A DNA stretch of 64,000 bases from Chitinophaga silvisoli. GTDB lineage: Bacteria > Bacteroidota > Bacteroidia > Chitinophagales > Chitinophagaceae. The notes beneath the pieces are model-generated. The model saw nothing but the letters and a program-made list of their open reading frames with translations, ran no database searches and was not told the origin of the DNA. Both the position numbers and the translations under genes were made by a program. The stretch is from NCBI RefSeq assembly GCF_003412465.1, contig NZ_QTJV01000008.1, positions 124,001 to 188,000 on the forward strand. The letters run 5' to 3'. This document shows, one piece after another, positions 52,033-60,774 of this stretch (positions within the stretch are counted from its first letter, which is position 1; each line of letters starts with the position of its first letter).

Positions 52033-53849
52033 ATAAAACAGCGATCATTGCCAGTACAGACAGAGGCGTGGAATTAGGTTTGCGCGTCATGAAGGAGTTT
52101 CCCCATGCTGTAGTGGTGAGTACGCGGGTACATGAGCAGGCAACAACGATTTCTTCCATAGCGGGTTTCCTGCAGGACAATTACAGCAGGTTTGACAGCC
52201 TGGTATTTATAGGTGCATTGGGAATATGTGTGAGGAGTATTGCGCCTTTTTTACAGGACAAGCATACAGACCCGGCAGTGATCAATATGGATGACCATGG
52301 CAATTTTGTGCAGGCCGTAGTATCCGGGCATGAGGGAGGAGCGAATGAGCTGGCAACGAAACTGGCAAGGGCGATTGCAGGGCAGGCCGTGATTACCACC
52401 AGCAGTGACCTGCAACAGTTGTGGGCGCTGGATACGCTGGCGGCGCAATTCAACTGGAAGACGAATGTAAATAATGAACTGATTTCTTTATTTGTCAATA
52501 ATAAGCCGACAGCCGTATTATTGGATCTTAAAGATAAAGGGACGTTATACCTGGAGCGAACAAAACCAGCGTTTGCAGATCTGTATTATGCTTATGAGGA
52601 GATTGATTTTTCTAAGTATGCGTTGCTGATTGCGGTGACCTATAAGGAATATGAGGCACCGGTACCTGTCTTGCATTACCATGCACCCGTTTTAAATATA
52701 GGGATGGGATGTTCACGGGATATCGAAACGGAGCTGCTGGAAGCATCTTTGCGTCAGCAGTTTCAGGTGCAGGGGCTCGCGATTGACTCTCTAAAAGCGA
52801 TTGGCTCTATTGATATTAAGGCAGATGAAACGGCGTTTATAGAATTGGCGAAAAAGCTGGATGTGCCTTTTGTTACTTTCAGCGCTGACGCGTTGAATAC
52901 CCAAACGGTACCGAATGCTTCGGAAGTGGTGTTGTCGAAATTAGGCGTGCATAGTGTATCAGAAGCATCTGCCATGTTGCTGAGTAGCAATACCAGTTTA
53001 TTGCTGGAAAAACAAAAGATTACAGTTGCTTCCGGAAAGAAACATACATTGGCGATTGCTATAGATAAAAGTGCAGCACGCAAAGCGGAGGTGGTGATTG
53101 TTGGTGCAGGCCCTGGAGATGCGGAGTTAATCAGTATAAAAGGAAAGCAGTTGCTGGAAACAGCGGACCTGATCCTTTATGCGGGAAGCCTTGTTCCGGA
53201 GGAACTAACGCACTATGCAAAAGCAGGTGCAGTGGTACGCAACTCTGCGAGTATGACGCTGGAAGATCAGATCGCGCTGATGGAAGCACACTATGCGAAG
53301 GGACACCTGATTGTAAGATTGCAGAGTGGCGATCCTTCTATATACGGAGCCATCCAGGAACAGATGACTATCTTTGATGAGAAGGGAATGGACTATTCTA
53401 TTGTGCCAGGGATCTCTTCGTTCCAGGCGGCAGCAGCTTATCTGAAATCGGAGTTCACTATTCCGGAGGTAGTACAGAGTATTATTCTCACCCGCGGTGC
53501 TGGTAAAACACCATTGCCGGAGCATGAGAAACTGAATGAGATGGCGAAGCATAAGGCAACGATGTGCATCTTCCTGAGTGCCACGATTGCTAAGTCTGTA
53601 CAGGCACAGTTACTCGAACATTATGCGCCTGAAACACCCGTAGCAGTGTTGTACAGGGTGACCTGGAAAGACGAGGCGGTGTTTACCGGTCAACTGCAAG
53701 ACCTGGCGCAAATTATCAGGGATAATAAACTGACCTTGACAACATTGGTGATTGTAGGCGATGCGATTGGTGCGAGGAAAAACCGGTCACATTTGTATAG
53801 TCCTGCGTGGAAGCATACATTCAGAACAGGGAAGACGATAAAAATTTAA
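52029..53849 (+). CDS. Fused cobalt-precorrin-5A hydrolase and precorrin-4 C11-methyltransferase (CbiG-CbiF)
   Basis: 606 aa. Residues about 1-335 are CbiG: LVFIGALGICVRSIAPFLQDKHTDPAV, VSGHEGGANELAT, LNIGMGCSRDIETELLEASL. Residues about 355-600 are CbiF/CobM: VVIVGAGPGDAELISIKG, LQSGDPSIYGAIQEQM, VPGISSFQAAAAYLKSEFTIPEV, VIVGDAIGARK. CbiF methylates C11 and CbiG opens the delta-lactone with loss of acetaldehyde, a step specific to the anaerobic pathway. The fusion keeps successive enzymes together. Confidence 0.93.
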   Translation: MNKTAIIASTDRGVELGLRVMKEFPHAVVVSTRVHEQATTISSIAGFLQDNYSRFDSLVFIGALGICVRSIAPFLQDKHTDPAVINMDDHGNFVQAVVSGHEGGANELATKLARAIAGQAVITTSSDLQQLWALDTLAAQFNWKTNVNNELISLFVNNKPTAVLLDLKDKGTLYLERTKPAFADLYYAYEEIDFSKYALLIAVTYKEYEAPVPVLHYHAPVLNIGMGCSRDIETELLEASLRQQFQVQGLAIDSLKAIGSIDIKADETAFIELAKKLDVPFVTFSADALNTQTVPNASEVVLSKLGVHSVSEASAMLLSSNTSLLLEKQKITVASGKKHTLAIAIDKSAARKAEVVIVGAGPGDAELISIKGKQLLETADLILYAGSLVPEELTHYAKAGAVVRNSASMTLEDQIALMEAHYAKGHLIVRLQSGDPSIYGAIQEQMTIFDEKGMDYSIVPGISSFQAAAAYLKSEFTIPEVVQSIILTRGAGKTPLPEHEKLNEMAKHKATMCIFLSATIAKSVQAQLLEHYAPETPVAVLYRVTWKDEAVFTGQLQDLAQIIRDNKLTLTTLVIVGDAIGARKNRSHLYSPAWKHTFRTGKTIKI

Positions 53850-53852
53850 AGA

Positions 53853-54590
53853 ATGATACTCGTTTTTGGTGGAACTACAGAAGGAAGAAAAGTAATGGCC
53901 CTGTTGGAGCAGGCTGGTCTCCCCTATTGTTATTCCACTAAATCGGCCGTTGAGATACCCCCGCAGACTTATGGAGCGTACCGGTCCGGTGCGCTCACAA
54001 CAACTGCATTACAGGAATTTTGTGCAGATAATAAAGTCCGGGTGATTGTGCATGCCAGCCATCCTTTTGCGACGGTGTTACATCAGACTATTGCGGATGC
54101 AGGATTACCGGTATTGCGGTTCGAAAGAGCATACCCGGCACGGACGGTGCATCCATTGGTGCATTATTTTGATAGTTATGATGCGGCGCTAGATTACCTG
54201 GCTGTACATCCGGTCGAAAAGTTATTGGCCTTGACTGGTGTGCAGACAATCAGTCAATTAAGTAATTACTGGTTAAAACATAAAACGCTGTTTAGGATCT
54301 TACCCAGAGAGAGTTCCCTTGAACAGGCCCTTGCAGCGGGATTTGTCCGGGAGGACCTGATTATGGAGATGCCTGGTAATGAAGCGGCATTGATCTCATT
54401 GCATGGCATCACAGGAATATTGACAAAGGAAAGTGGTGAATCAGGTTTATTATCAGTGAAGATCCATGAAGCATTGCAGGCAGGCATTCCTATTTTCATT
54501 ATCTCCAGGCCAGCGCTGCCCGAAGGATTTATACCAGTGAATGAGCATGACTTATTAGATCACTTAAATGGGTACCTGGTATGTCACTGA
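53853..54590 (+). CDS. cobK: Precorrin-6A reductase (CobK/CbiJ)
   Basis: 245 aa. N-terminal MILVFGGTTEGRKVMALLEQAG dinucleotide-binding pattern, VIVHASHPFATVLHQTIADA, LRFERAY, LLALTGVQTISQL, and LPRESSLEQALAAGF are characteristic. NAD(P)H-dependent reduction of the macrocycle between the C1 and C5/C15 methylations. Its 3' end overlaps cbiD by 10 bp. Confidence 0.92.
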   Translation: MILVFGGTTEGRKVMALLEQAGLPYCYSTKSAVEIPPQTYGAYRSGALTTTALQEFCADNKVRVIVHASHPFATVLHQTIADAGLPVLRFERAYPARTVHPLVHYFDSYDAALDYLAVHPVEKLLALTGVQTISQLSNYWLKHKTLFRILPRESSLEQALAAGFVREDLIMEMPGNEAALISLHGITGILTKESGESGLLSVKIHEALQAGIPIFIISRPALPEGFIPVNEHDLLDHLNGYLVCH

Positions 54591-55630
54591 GGACGGGATA
54601 TACCACTGGTGCCTGCGCGACAGCCTGTACCAAGGCTGCCCTGACAGCCTTACTGACACAGCAGGCTGTGGGGGAGATAGAAATTACATTGCCATTAGGG
54701 CAAAAGGTATTATTCAAGGTAAGCTGTTCTTTCAATAAGCAGTATGCGACCTGTACAACGATAAAAGATGGTGGTGATGATCCGGATGCAACACATGGTG
54801 CTACGATAGGAAGTACTGTTTCATTAAATGCAGGTGATGATGTTGTGTTTCTCAGAGGTGAAGGTGTAGGAGTTGTCACTTTGCCTGGTTTAGCAATTGG
54901 TGTGGGTGAGCCGGCTATCAACCCGGTGCCGAGGAAGATGATGCGGGATGCGGTGAATTTTATCAGGCATCAGTATCAACTGGACCGGGGCGTGGATGTA
55001 CAGGTATTTGTGGTGAATGGAGAAGAGATTGCCCGGAAGACGCTGAATGCCCGTATCGGTATTATAGGTGGCATTTCCATCTTAGGGACCACGGGCATTG
55101 TGAAGCCATTTAGTGCATCGGCATATATTGCCAGTATTACACAGGGAATCGATGTATCTATTGCGAATGGTTGTGATACGGTAGTTATTAACTCGGGAGG
55201 GCGCTCTGAGAATATATTGCGGAAGCGATTTGCAGAATTACCTGAATTTGCTTTTGTGCAATATGGAAACTGGATTGGTGAGACGCTGGGAAAAATCAAA
55301 ACAACGCAGCTACAAAAAGTGACAATGGGGATTATGTTGGGCAAGGCCTGTAAACTGGCGCAGGGAGAGCTGGATACGCATAGTGGCAAATCCAGCTGGG
55401 ATAAGCAGTTTATTTACGAACTGGCTATGAGTTGTGGGTATCCCGCAGCACAATGTGCCCCCATCCTGGAATTAAACCTCGCCCGCAGACTGACGGAGTT
55501 ATTTCCTTTTAGAGCGGAGGAACCATTTTACAGGGAACTCAGGGCACGCTGTTATGCGGTATGTCATGCTATAATTCCGGCAGTGGTCCTGGAGATCTTA
55601 TTGATTGATGCGAATGATAATATAATATGA
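54581..55630 (+). CDS. cbiD: Cobalt-precorrin-5B C1-methyltransferase (CbiD)
   Basis: 349 aa. The CbiD signature MSLRTGYTTGACATACTKAAL at the N-terminus, IKDGGDDPDATHGA, AINPVPRKMM, and GTTGIVKPFSASAYIASITQGIDVSIANGCDTVVINSGGRSE are all present. CbiD is specific to the anaerobic route and replaces CobF. It overlaps the downstream transporter gene by 4 bp. Confidence 0.95.
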   Translation: MSLRTGYTTGACATACTKAALTALLTQQAVGEIEITLPLGQKVLFKVSCSFNKQYATCTTIKDGGDDPDATHGATIGSTVSLNAGDDVVFLRGEGVGVVTLPGLAIGVGEPAINPVPRKMMRDAVNFIRHQYQLDRGVDVQVFVVNGEEIARKTLNARIGIIGGISILGTTGIVKPFSASAYIASITQGIDVSIANGCDTVVINSGGRSENILRKRFAELPEFAFVQYGNWIGETLGKIKTTQLQKVTMGIMLGKACKLAQGELDTHSGKSSWDKQFIYELAMSCGYPAAQCAPILELNLARRLTELFPFRAEEPFYRELRARCYAVCHAIIPAVVLEILLIDANDNII

Positions 55631-56322
55631 TTGGATTTTTATTAACGGATTCTATTTTATTAGGTGTACAACATTCCTTTGAACCGGACCACATGGCTGC
55701 CGTATCAGTATTGGCATCTGAAAAAGCGAACAATAAACTGAAATTGCGCAGGCTCATCTGGCGATCCTCGCAATGGGCATTAGGGCATTCTGCGTCTTTA
55801 ATCCTGTTCAGCTTCTTTGCTTTATTACTGAAATCGGCATTGCCGGTAAATATATCTGCCTATGCGGAGATGGCAGTAGGACCTGTGATGATCTGGTTAG
55901 GTATTTCTGCTATCCGCAGGAACCACCAGTTAAAGAAACTAATGGCTACGCATAAGCAATTTGCAGCGCATGATCATCTAAACAATGCATTGCATATACA
56001 TGGCAGGCAAGGGCAGGAAATCGCCATGAATCCCCTGAGCCGTAGTTTCTGGGTAGGCATGTTACATGGTCTGGCAGGTACAGGTGGTGCCTGTGCCATC
56101 GCCCTGATCCTGGCATCAAAAGATGCTGGTACCGCCATGTGGATCATTGTACTGCAAAGCCTGGGGATTGTAATTGCCATGACCACGTACAGCTGTGTAC
56201 TGGCATTCTCCGTGTCCCGTTTTATTGAAAGAAATCAGGTTGCTTTCAAATCCATGAATGCGATCGTCGGCCTCTTCTCGATTGGAGTAGGCTGTGTATG
56301 GATTTATAATTGTTTTGTATGA
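55627..56322 (+). CDS. Second Ni/Co-type permease (UreH/NicO-like)
   Basis: 231 aa, about six hydrophobic segments. The metal signature QHSFEPDHMAAVS fits HX4DH, and WALGHSASLILF supplies another His. A His-rich cytoplasmic loop (HKQFAAHDHLNNALHIHGR) follows, then FWVGMLHGLAGTGGACAIA. It differs in sequence and length from the permease at 46197, so the operon encodes two distinct predicted cobalt importers. Overlaps cbiD and chlI by 4 bp. Confidence 0.78.
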   Translation: MIGFLLTDSILLGVQHSFEPDHMAAVSVLASEKANNKLKLRRLIWRSSQWALGHSASLILFSFFALLLKSALPVNISAYAEMAVGPVMIWLGISAIRRNHQLKKLMATHKQFAAHDHLNNALHIHGRQGQEIAMNPLSRSFWVGMLHGLAGTGGACAIALILASKDAGTAMWIIVLQSLGIVIAMTTYSCVLAFSVSRFIERNQVAFKSMNAIVGLFSIGVGCVWIYNCFV

Positions 56323-57248
56323 TCAGGTATCCTTTTACTGCTATCTGCGGACAGGAAGATTTTAAACTGGCGCTGACCTTGTGTATGATTGATCCCGGAC
56401 TGGGTGGAGTGCTTGCGCTCGGTGACAAAGGTACTGGTAAGACGACCACGGTGAGGGGATTGAGTCATCTCCTGCAGGATCTTCCTTTTGTGAACCTGCC
56501 TATAGGTGCTACGGAAGATCGTGTATTGGGTACATTAAAACTGGATGTACTGCTGAATGAAAAGCGACTGGAAATACAAACCGGTTTGCTGGCAGCAGCG
56601 CATCAAGGCATCCTGTATATTGATGAAGTGAACCTGCTGAGCGATTACCTGATGGATGTATTGCTGGATGCAGCGGCAACGGGTGGTTATTACCTGGAAA
56701 GGGATACTATTTCTCAATGGGTGGAAAGCCGTTTTTGCCTGGTGGGAACGATGAATCCTGAAGAAGGGAATCTGCGCCCCCAGTTATTGGATAGGTTTGG
56801 ATTGAGTGTACATATCAATACCCCTGCGGATAAAGCTTTGCGAATGGAAATTGTGCAGCGCAGGGTGGCTTTTGATATGGATGCCCCGGCATTCGTGAAA
56901 CGTTTTAAAAACGAAGAGGAATTACTGGCAGCTAAAATTATTTCAGCACAGACCATGTTAGCTGCTGTAAAAATTCTTCCTGATATATATGAGGTGGTAG
57001 CAGAACTATGTATTCGACACCAGGTAGAGGGCATGCGTGCGGATATATTACTGGTGAAAGCCGCCAGGGCACATGCGGCCTATCATGGGCAGGTGAGGGT
57101 GACTGCCGCAGATGTTGAAGCAGTGCAGGGTTTTGTGCTCTCTCATCGTTCAAAGCAAACACCTCCCTCACAAAGTTCTTCCCGGGAAAACAAGCCTTCG
57201 GCTCCCGGCGAGAAGGAGGGCGAGCCGAAAAGGGTGAGAACAGTTTAA
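56319..57248 (+). CDS. Magnesium/cobalt chelatase AAA+ subunit (ChlI/BchI/CobS role)
   Basis: 309 aa from the ATG at 56319, which overlaps the permease stop as ATGA. AAA+ ATPase of the Mg-chelatase type: Walker A GDKGTGKTTTVRGL (about 32-45), IGATEDRVLGTLKLDVLL, Walker B GILYIDEVNLLSDYLMDVLLDAAA, and LLDRFGLSVHI. It would drive cobalt insertion with CobN. The tail after about residue 270 is low-complexity and hydrophilic (SSRENKPSAPGEKEGEPKR) and ends where a second frame encoding a VWA domain is already open. The same gene may therefore give a longer ChlD-like product by -1 frameshift. Confidence 0.9.
   Translation: MIRYPFTAICGQEDFKLALTLCMIDPGLGGVLALGDKGTGKTTTVRGLSHLLQDLPFVNLPIGATEDRVLGTLKLDVLLNEKRLEIQTGLLAAAHQGILYIDEVNLLSDYLMDVLLDAAATGGYYLERDTISQWVESRFCLVGTMNPEEGNLRPQLLDRFGLSVHINTPADKALRMEIVQRRVAFDMDAPAFVKRFKNEEELLAAKIISAQTMLAAVKILPDIYEVVAELCIRHQVEGMRADILLVKAARAHAAYHGQVRVTAADVEAVQGFVLSHRSKQTPPSQSSSRENKPSAPGEKEGEPKRVRTV
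57213..57233 (+). other. Candidate -1 programmed frameshift site
   Basis: An internal Shine-Dalgarno-like AAGGAGG (57213-57219) lies 7 nt before GAAAAGG (57227-57233). In the chlI frame the codons are CCG-AAA-AGG; a -1 slip of the Lys tRNA reads GAA-AAG and enters the VWA frame. An 8-bp stem (TTCGGCTC with GAGCCGAA) overlaps the area. Upstream SD plus A-rich slip site is the arrangement known from dnaX -1 frameshifting. The slip position is inferred, not proven; the -1 frame is open from 57119. Confidence 0.5.
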
Positions 57249-57337
57249 ATAACTACTTATTACAGGCAGCGATAACAGATAAAAAGTTAGCACTTAAAGC
57301 GGCAGTCAAAGACCGTAAAAAAGGGCTGCCGGTACCG

Positions 57338-57931
57338 GTGAAGACCACGCCTGTAAATGGCAATGATTATAAGACACGCGATCTTCCTGGCACTGTGACG
57401 AATTATCTGCTCACAGGAGAAACTAAAATAAAATACCAGCGGAAAGCGTCTAAAGCCAGTTTGTCTTTGTTATTTTTAATTGATAGCAGTGGCAGTATGA
57501 TCAGGGACAGGCAGATTGCTTATATTAAAGGTATCATTGCACAGACAATTGCGCAGCATCAACACAAGCGCTTACGTTATGGTGCAGTAGCACTAACGCA
57601 GGGCGATGCACAATTGGTATCGCATTATACTACAGACACTGATCTATTCATTCAAAGTATCAGCCGGCTGCCTTCAGGAGGGAAAACCAATTTGAAAGCA
57701 GGCTTGCAGCTGGCAGCACAAATGCAACCATCGGACAGGACACAGCTTTACATCTTTACCGATGGAAAGATCAATGCCGGCGGGAGTTTGCAGGAGTCGG
57801 CCCTCTATTTTAAACAACACCTTCGTGGTTTGGGTGCAACTACAGTTGTCAATATTGAAAGTGGCTTTGTGAAATTAGGCCGGGCAGCTGAACTGGCGAA
57901 AGTAATTGGTGCCACCTATTTGCATTTATAA
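57338..57931 (+). CDS. VWA-domain chelatase subunit (ChlD/CobT role), start uncertain
   Basis: 197 aa if started at GTG 57338. The VWA domain has a complete MIDAS: DSSGSM, Thr in GGKTNLKAGL, and FTDGKIN. It resembles the C-terminal half of ChlD/BchD. The same frame is open back to 57119 and encodes NNYLLQAAITDKKLALKAAVKDRKKGL, which looks like the conserved linker before the VWA domain, but no ATG, GTG or TTG occurs between 57119 and 57338. Either a -1 frameshift from chlI adds about 233 residues to the AAA+ protein (about 537 aa in all), or a shortened protein starts at the GTG. Confidence 0.8.
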   Translation: MKTTPVNGNDYKTRDLPGTVTNYLLTGETKIKYQRKASKASLSLLFLIDSSGSMIRDRQIAYIKGIIAQTIAQHQHKRLRYGAVALTQGDAQLVSHYTTDTDLFIQSISRLPSGGKTNLKAGLQLAAQMQPSDRTQLYIFTDGKINAGGSLQESALYFKQHLRGLGATTVVNIESGFVKLGRAAELAKVIGATYLHL

Positions 57932-57961
57932 CCAGAGACACACCATCTAAATTTATAACAG

Positions 57962-58465
57962 ATGATCCATTACATCTCAGGCGGACAAAGATCCGGCAAA
58001 ACAAAATTTGCTATGCAGGCAGCCTCGCAACTGTCGTCAAACCCGGTGTACCTGGCCACCAGCCGGATCTGGGATACTGAGCACCAGGCAAGGATTGCCC
58101 TGCATAAACAGGAGCGTGATCATCAGTGGGAAAATATAGAGGAAGAAAAAGAGGTCAGCAGGTTGATATTACCCAACCGGACTGTCGTATTTGATTGTGT
58201 TACATTGTGGTTGACCAACTTCTTCTCCGATTCTCATTATAATATTGATATTGCGCTGAAAGAAGCGAAAGCAGAATTTGACCTTTTTGCCGCACAGGAA
58301 TTTAATCTCATTATTATCTCAAATGAAATCGGTATGGGCGTGCATGCGGATACTGAAATCGGCCGGAAGTTCGTAGATCTTCAGGGATGGATGAACCAAT
58401 ATATTGCACAGAAAGCTGATAAGGCGACCCTGATGGTTTCAGGGCTTCCCATTACAATTAAATAG
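57962..58465 (+). CDS. cobU: Adenosylcobinamide kinase / guanylyltransferase (CobU/CobP)
   Basis: 167 aa. P-loop GGQRSGKTKFA at residues 7-17, VYLATSRIWDTEHQARI, HKQERDHQW, VVFDCVTLWLTNFF, and IIISNEIGMGVHADTEIGRKFVDLQG are the family blocks. It phosphorylates adenosylcobinamide and transfers GMP to activate it for lower-ligand attachment. First of the four nucleotide-loop genes, 30 bp after the VWA gene. Confidence 0.94.
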   Translation: MIHYISGGQRSGKTKFAMQAASQLSSNPVYLATSRIWDTEHQARIALHKQERDHQWENIEEEKEVSRLILPNRTVVFDCVTLWLTNFFSDSHYNIDIALKEAKAEFDLFAAQEFNLIIISNEIGMGVHADTEIGRKFVDLQGWMNQYIAQKADKATLMVSGLPITIK

Positions 58466-58467
58466 AC

Positions 58468-59508
58468 ATGACCGGATTTAACATTACACCACTGAACAGC
58501 AGCCTGGAACCTGCGCTGACTGAAAAGATCAACTTAAAGACTAAACCATTAGGAGCGCTCGGCAAACTGGAAAAACTGGCTTTGCAGATTGGTAAGATCC
58601 AAAACACGCTCTCGCCTGTATTGACAAAACCGACCATCGTAGTATTTGCCGGAGACCATGGTATTGCCAGGGAAGGCGTAAGCCCTTTCCCTCAGGAAGT
58701 CACCTGGCAGATGGTATATAACTTCCTGCAGGGCGGTGCGGGTATAAATGTATTTGCCCGTCAGCACCAGATCGTCATCAAAGTCGTGGATGCAGGCGTA
58801 AATTATACTTTTGCTCCACATCCTGATTTAATTGATCTGAAGGTAGCACCAGGTACGCAGAGTTACCTGCATTCGCCAGCGATGAGCGCTGCCGAATGTG
58901 ACACCGCTATCAGCCGTGCAGCTGTATTGGTGGAACAACTGCATAAAGAGGGTTGTAATGTAATCGGGTTTGGCGAAATGGGTATTGGCAACACCTCTTC
59001 TGCTGCTATGTTGATGAGCCTTCTGTGCAATCTGCCATTAGAACAATGCATTGGCAGAGGTACGGGACTGGATGATAAAGGTCTGGAAAAGAAGAAAGCG
59101 ATTTTAAGCGAAGCAATGCGTACACAAGCTCCTGCTGACAAGTCTCCGTTAGAAATATTAAGAACTTTCGGAGGTTTTGAAGTAGCCATGATCTGTGGTG
59201 CCATGCTGAAAGCTGCAGAGTTGAAAATGGTGTTACTGGTAGATGGATTTATTACTACAGCTGCCTTGCTGGTAGCATCAGCCTTACATCCTGCTATTTT
59301 GGATTACTGTGTATTTGCACATCAGTCCAACGAGCAGGGACATCAGCAATTATTAGCATATTTAAAAGCAGATCCGTTATTGCATTTAGGGATGCGTTTA
59401 GGAGAAGGTACCGGTGCAGCTGTAGCATATCCTGTGGTACAGTCAGCCGTAGCTTTCCTGAATGAGATGGCCAGCTTTGCATCAGCGGGTGTTTCAAATA
59501 AAGACTAA
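58468..59508 (+). CDS. cobT: Nicotinate-nucleotide:dimethylbenzimidazole phosphoribosyltransferase (CobT)
   Basis: 346 aa. LGKLEKLALQIGKIQ, VVFAGDHGIAREGVSPFPQEVTWQM, GFGEMGIGNTSSAAML, ICGAMLKAAEL, and the C-terminal MRLGEGTGAAVAYPV with the catalytic Glu. It makes alpha-ribazole phosphate from the lower-ligand base. No bluB-like base-synthesis gene is identified in this operon. Confidence 0.95.
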   Translation: MTGFNITPLNSSLEPALTEKINLKTKPLGALGKLEKLALQIGKIQNTLSPVLTKPTIVVFAGDHGIAREGVSPFPQEVTWQMVYNFLQGGAGINVFARQHQIVIKVVDAGVNYTFAPHPDLIDLKVAPGTQSYLHSPAMSAAECDTAISRAAVLVEQLHKEGCNVIGFGEMGIGNTSSAAMLMSLLCNLPLEQCIGRGTGLDDKGLEKKKAILSEAMRTQAPADKSPLEILRTFGGFEVAMICGAMLKAAELKMVLLVDGFITTAALLVASALHPAILDYCVFAHQSNEQGHQQLLAYLKADPLLHLGMRLGEGTGAAVAYPVVQSAVAFLNEMASFASAGVSNKD

Positions 59509-59509
59509 C

Positions 59510-60280
59510 ATGATCAAAAGGGAGATCCTGTACTTCAGGGCTGCATTGATGTTCTTCACCCGTCTGCCGGCGGGCCATAATATCAATGTAGGGTTACAAA
59601 GTGCCGCCAGGTACCTGCCAATGATAGGAATACTTGTAGGCGCTACAGGTGCTACTGTGTACTATCTGGGGCATCTGCTCTTCAAAGACCCCTATGTAGC
59701 CGTGGTACTCTCGATTGTGGCCACGCTGCTGATGACAGGTGGCTTTCATGAAGACGGCCTGGCAGACGTAGCAGATGGCTTTGGAGGTGGCTGGACGAAG
59801 GAAAAGATCCTGGAGATCATGAAGGATCCCCGTACAGGAGCTTATGGAGTGATGGCACTGGTTTGTAGTATAGGATTGAAGATTTTTGTGCTGGCGAAAC
59901 TGGGGATGTTGCTACCGGATCAGTTCTTTTTGATTTATGTATGCGGACATACCATCAGCAGGGTGACACCGCTCTACCTGATGCGCTTTCTGGCGTATGC
60001 GAGACTGGATGGCACGAGTAAAATAGGTGCGGTGAATACGGCAGTGAGCATTAGCGCTTTGACATTTGCCACAATCATCGGCTTTATACCGCTGGCCATT
60101 TTAGGTGTGGAAGCAGCATGGATCAGTGCTATTCCCTGTGCGACCCTGACATTGTATCTGGGGTGGTATTTTCAGAAGTGGATAGACGGGTATACAGGAG
60201 ATTGCCTGGGTGCTACGCAGCAACTGAATGAGCTTATTTTTTACCTGTGTTTGCTGGCGATATGGAATTATACTTTGTAA
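59510..60280 (+). CDS. cobS: Adenosylcobinamide-GDP ribazoletransferase (CobS)
   Basis: 256 aa from the ATG at 59510, 1 bp after the cobT stop; an upstream in-frame ATG lies inside cobT and is rejected. Integral membrane protein: ALMFFTRLPAGHN, the metal-binding GGFHEDGLADVADGFGGGW, MKDPRTGAYGVMALV, and near the end GYTGDCLGATQQLNEL. It joins the corrin ring to the lower ligand. Confidence 0.94.
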   Translation: MIKREILYFRAALMFFTRLPAGHNINVGLQSAARYLPMIGILVGATGATVYYLGHLLFKDPYVAVVLSIVATLLMTGGFHEDGLADVADGFGGGWTKEKILEIMKDPRTGAYGVMALVCSIGLKIFVLAKLGMLLPDQFFLIYVCGHTISRVTPLYLMRFLAYARLDGTSKIGAVNTAVSISALTFATIIGFIPLAILGVEAAWISAIPCATLTLYLGWYFQKWIDGYTGDCLGATQQLNELIFYLCLLAIWNYTL

Positions 60281-60774
60281 GGCATGTACAGCCAGCCATT
60301 GCGCCTGGCATCTGTTATGGACAACTGGATGTGCCCCTGGCCGATACACATGTTGCGCTTCATGACGAGATATCGGCAAGCCTTGGCGAGGCTGATAAAG
60401 TTTATACCAGTCCTTTGCAGCGCTGCCAGTTATTGGCAGCACGATTATCACCCGCATATGTAACAGACGATCGTCTGAAGGAATTGAATTTCGGCGAGTG
60501 GGAAGGCTTAAAATGGGATGAGATTGACAGGGACCTTATGGATTACTGGGGTGCCAATTATATTTTATCCGGCCCTCCCCACGGAGAGTCATTACAACAA
60601 TTGGTAGACAGGCTGGCGGATTTTTTGAGGGACCTGCCTGCATATCATAAAATTGTGGTTGTTACACATGCCGGTGTTATCCGTGCAGCAAGACATTTAC
60701 TGGAAGGCCGGCCACTGGAGGAGATCATGTCAGAGAAAATAAATTACGGAGGTATTTATACATTCAACTTATGA
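60262..60774 (+). CDS. cobC: Alpha-ribazole / adenosylcobalamin phosphatase (CobC)
   Basis: 170 aa histidine phosphatase from the ATG at 60262 (MELYFVRHVQPAI). It has the catalytic RH, YTSPLQRCQLLA, LKELNFGEWEGLKWDEI, and VVVTHAGVIRAARHLL with the second His. It removes the phosphate in the last step of nucleotide-loop assembly. The start overlaps the end of cobS by 19 bp. Confidence 0.9.
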   Translation: MELYFVRHVQPAIAPGICYGQLDVPLADTHVALHDEISASLGEADKVYTSPLQRCQLLAARLSPAYVTDDRLKELNFGEWEGLKWDEIDRDLMDYWGANYILSGPPHGESLQQLVDRLADFLRDLPAYHKIVVVTHAGVIRAARHLLEGRPLEEIMSEKINYGGIYTFNL

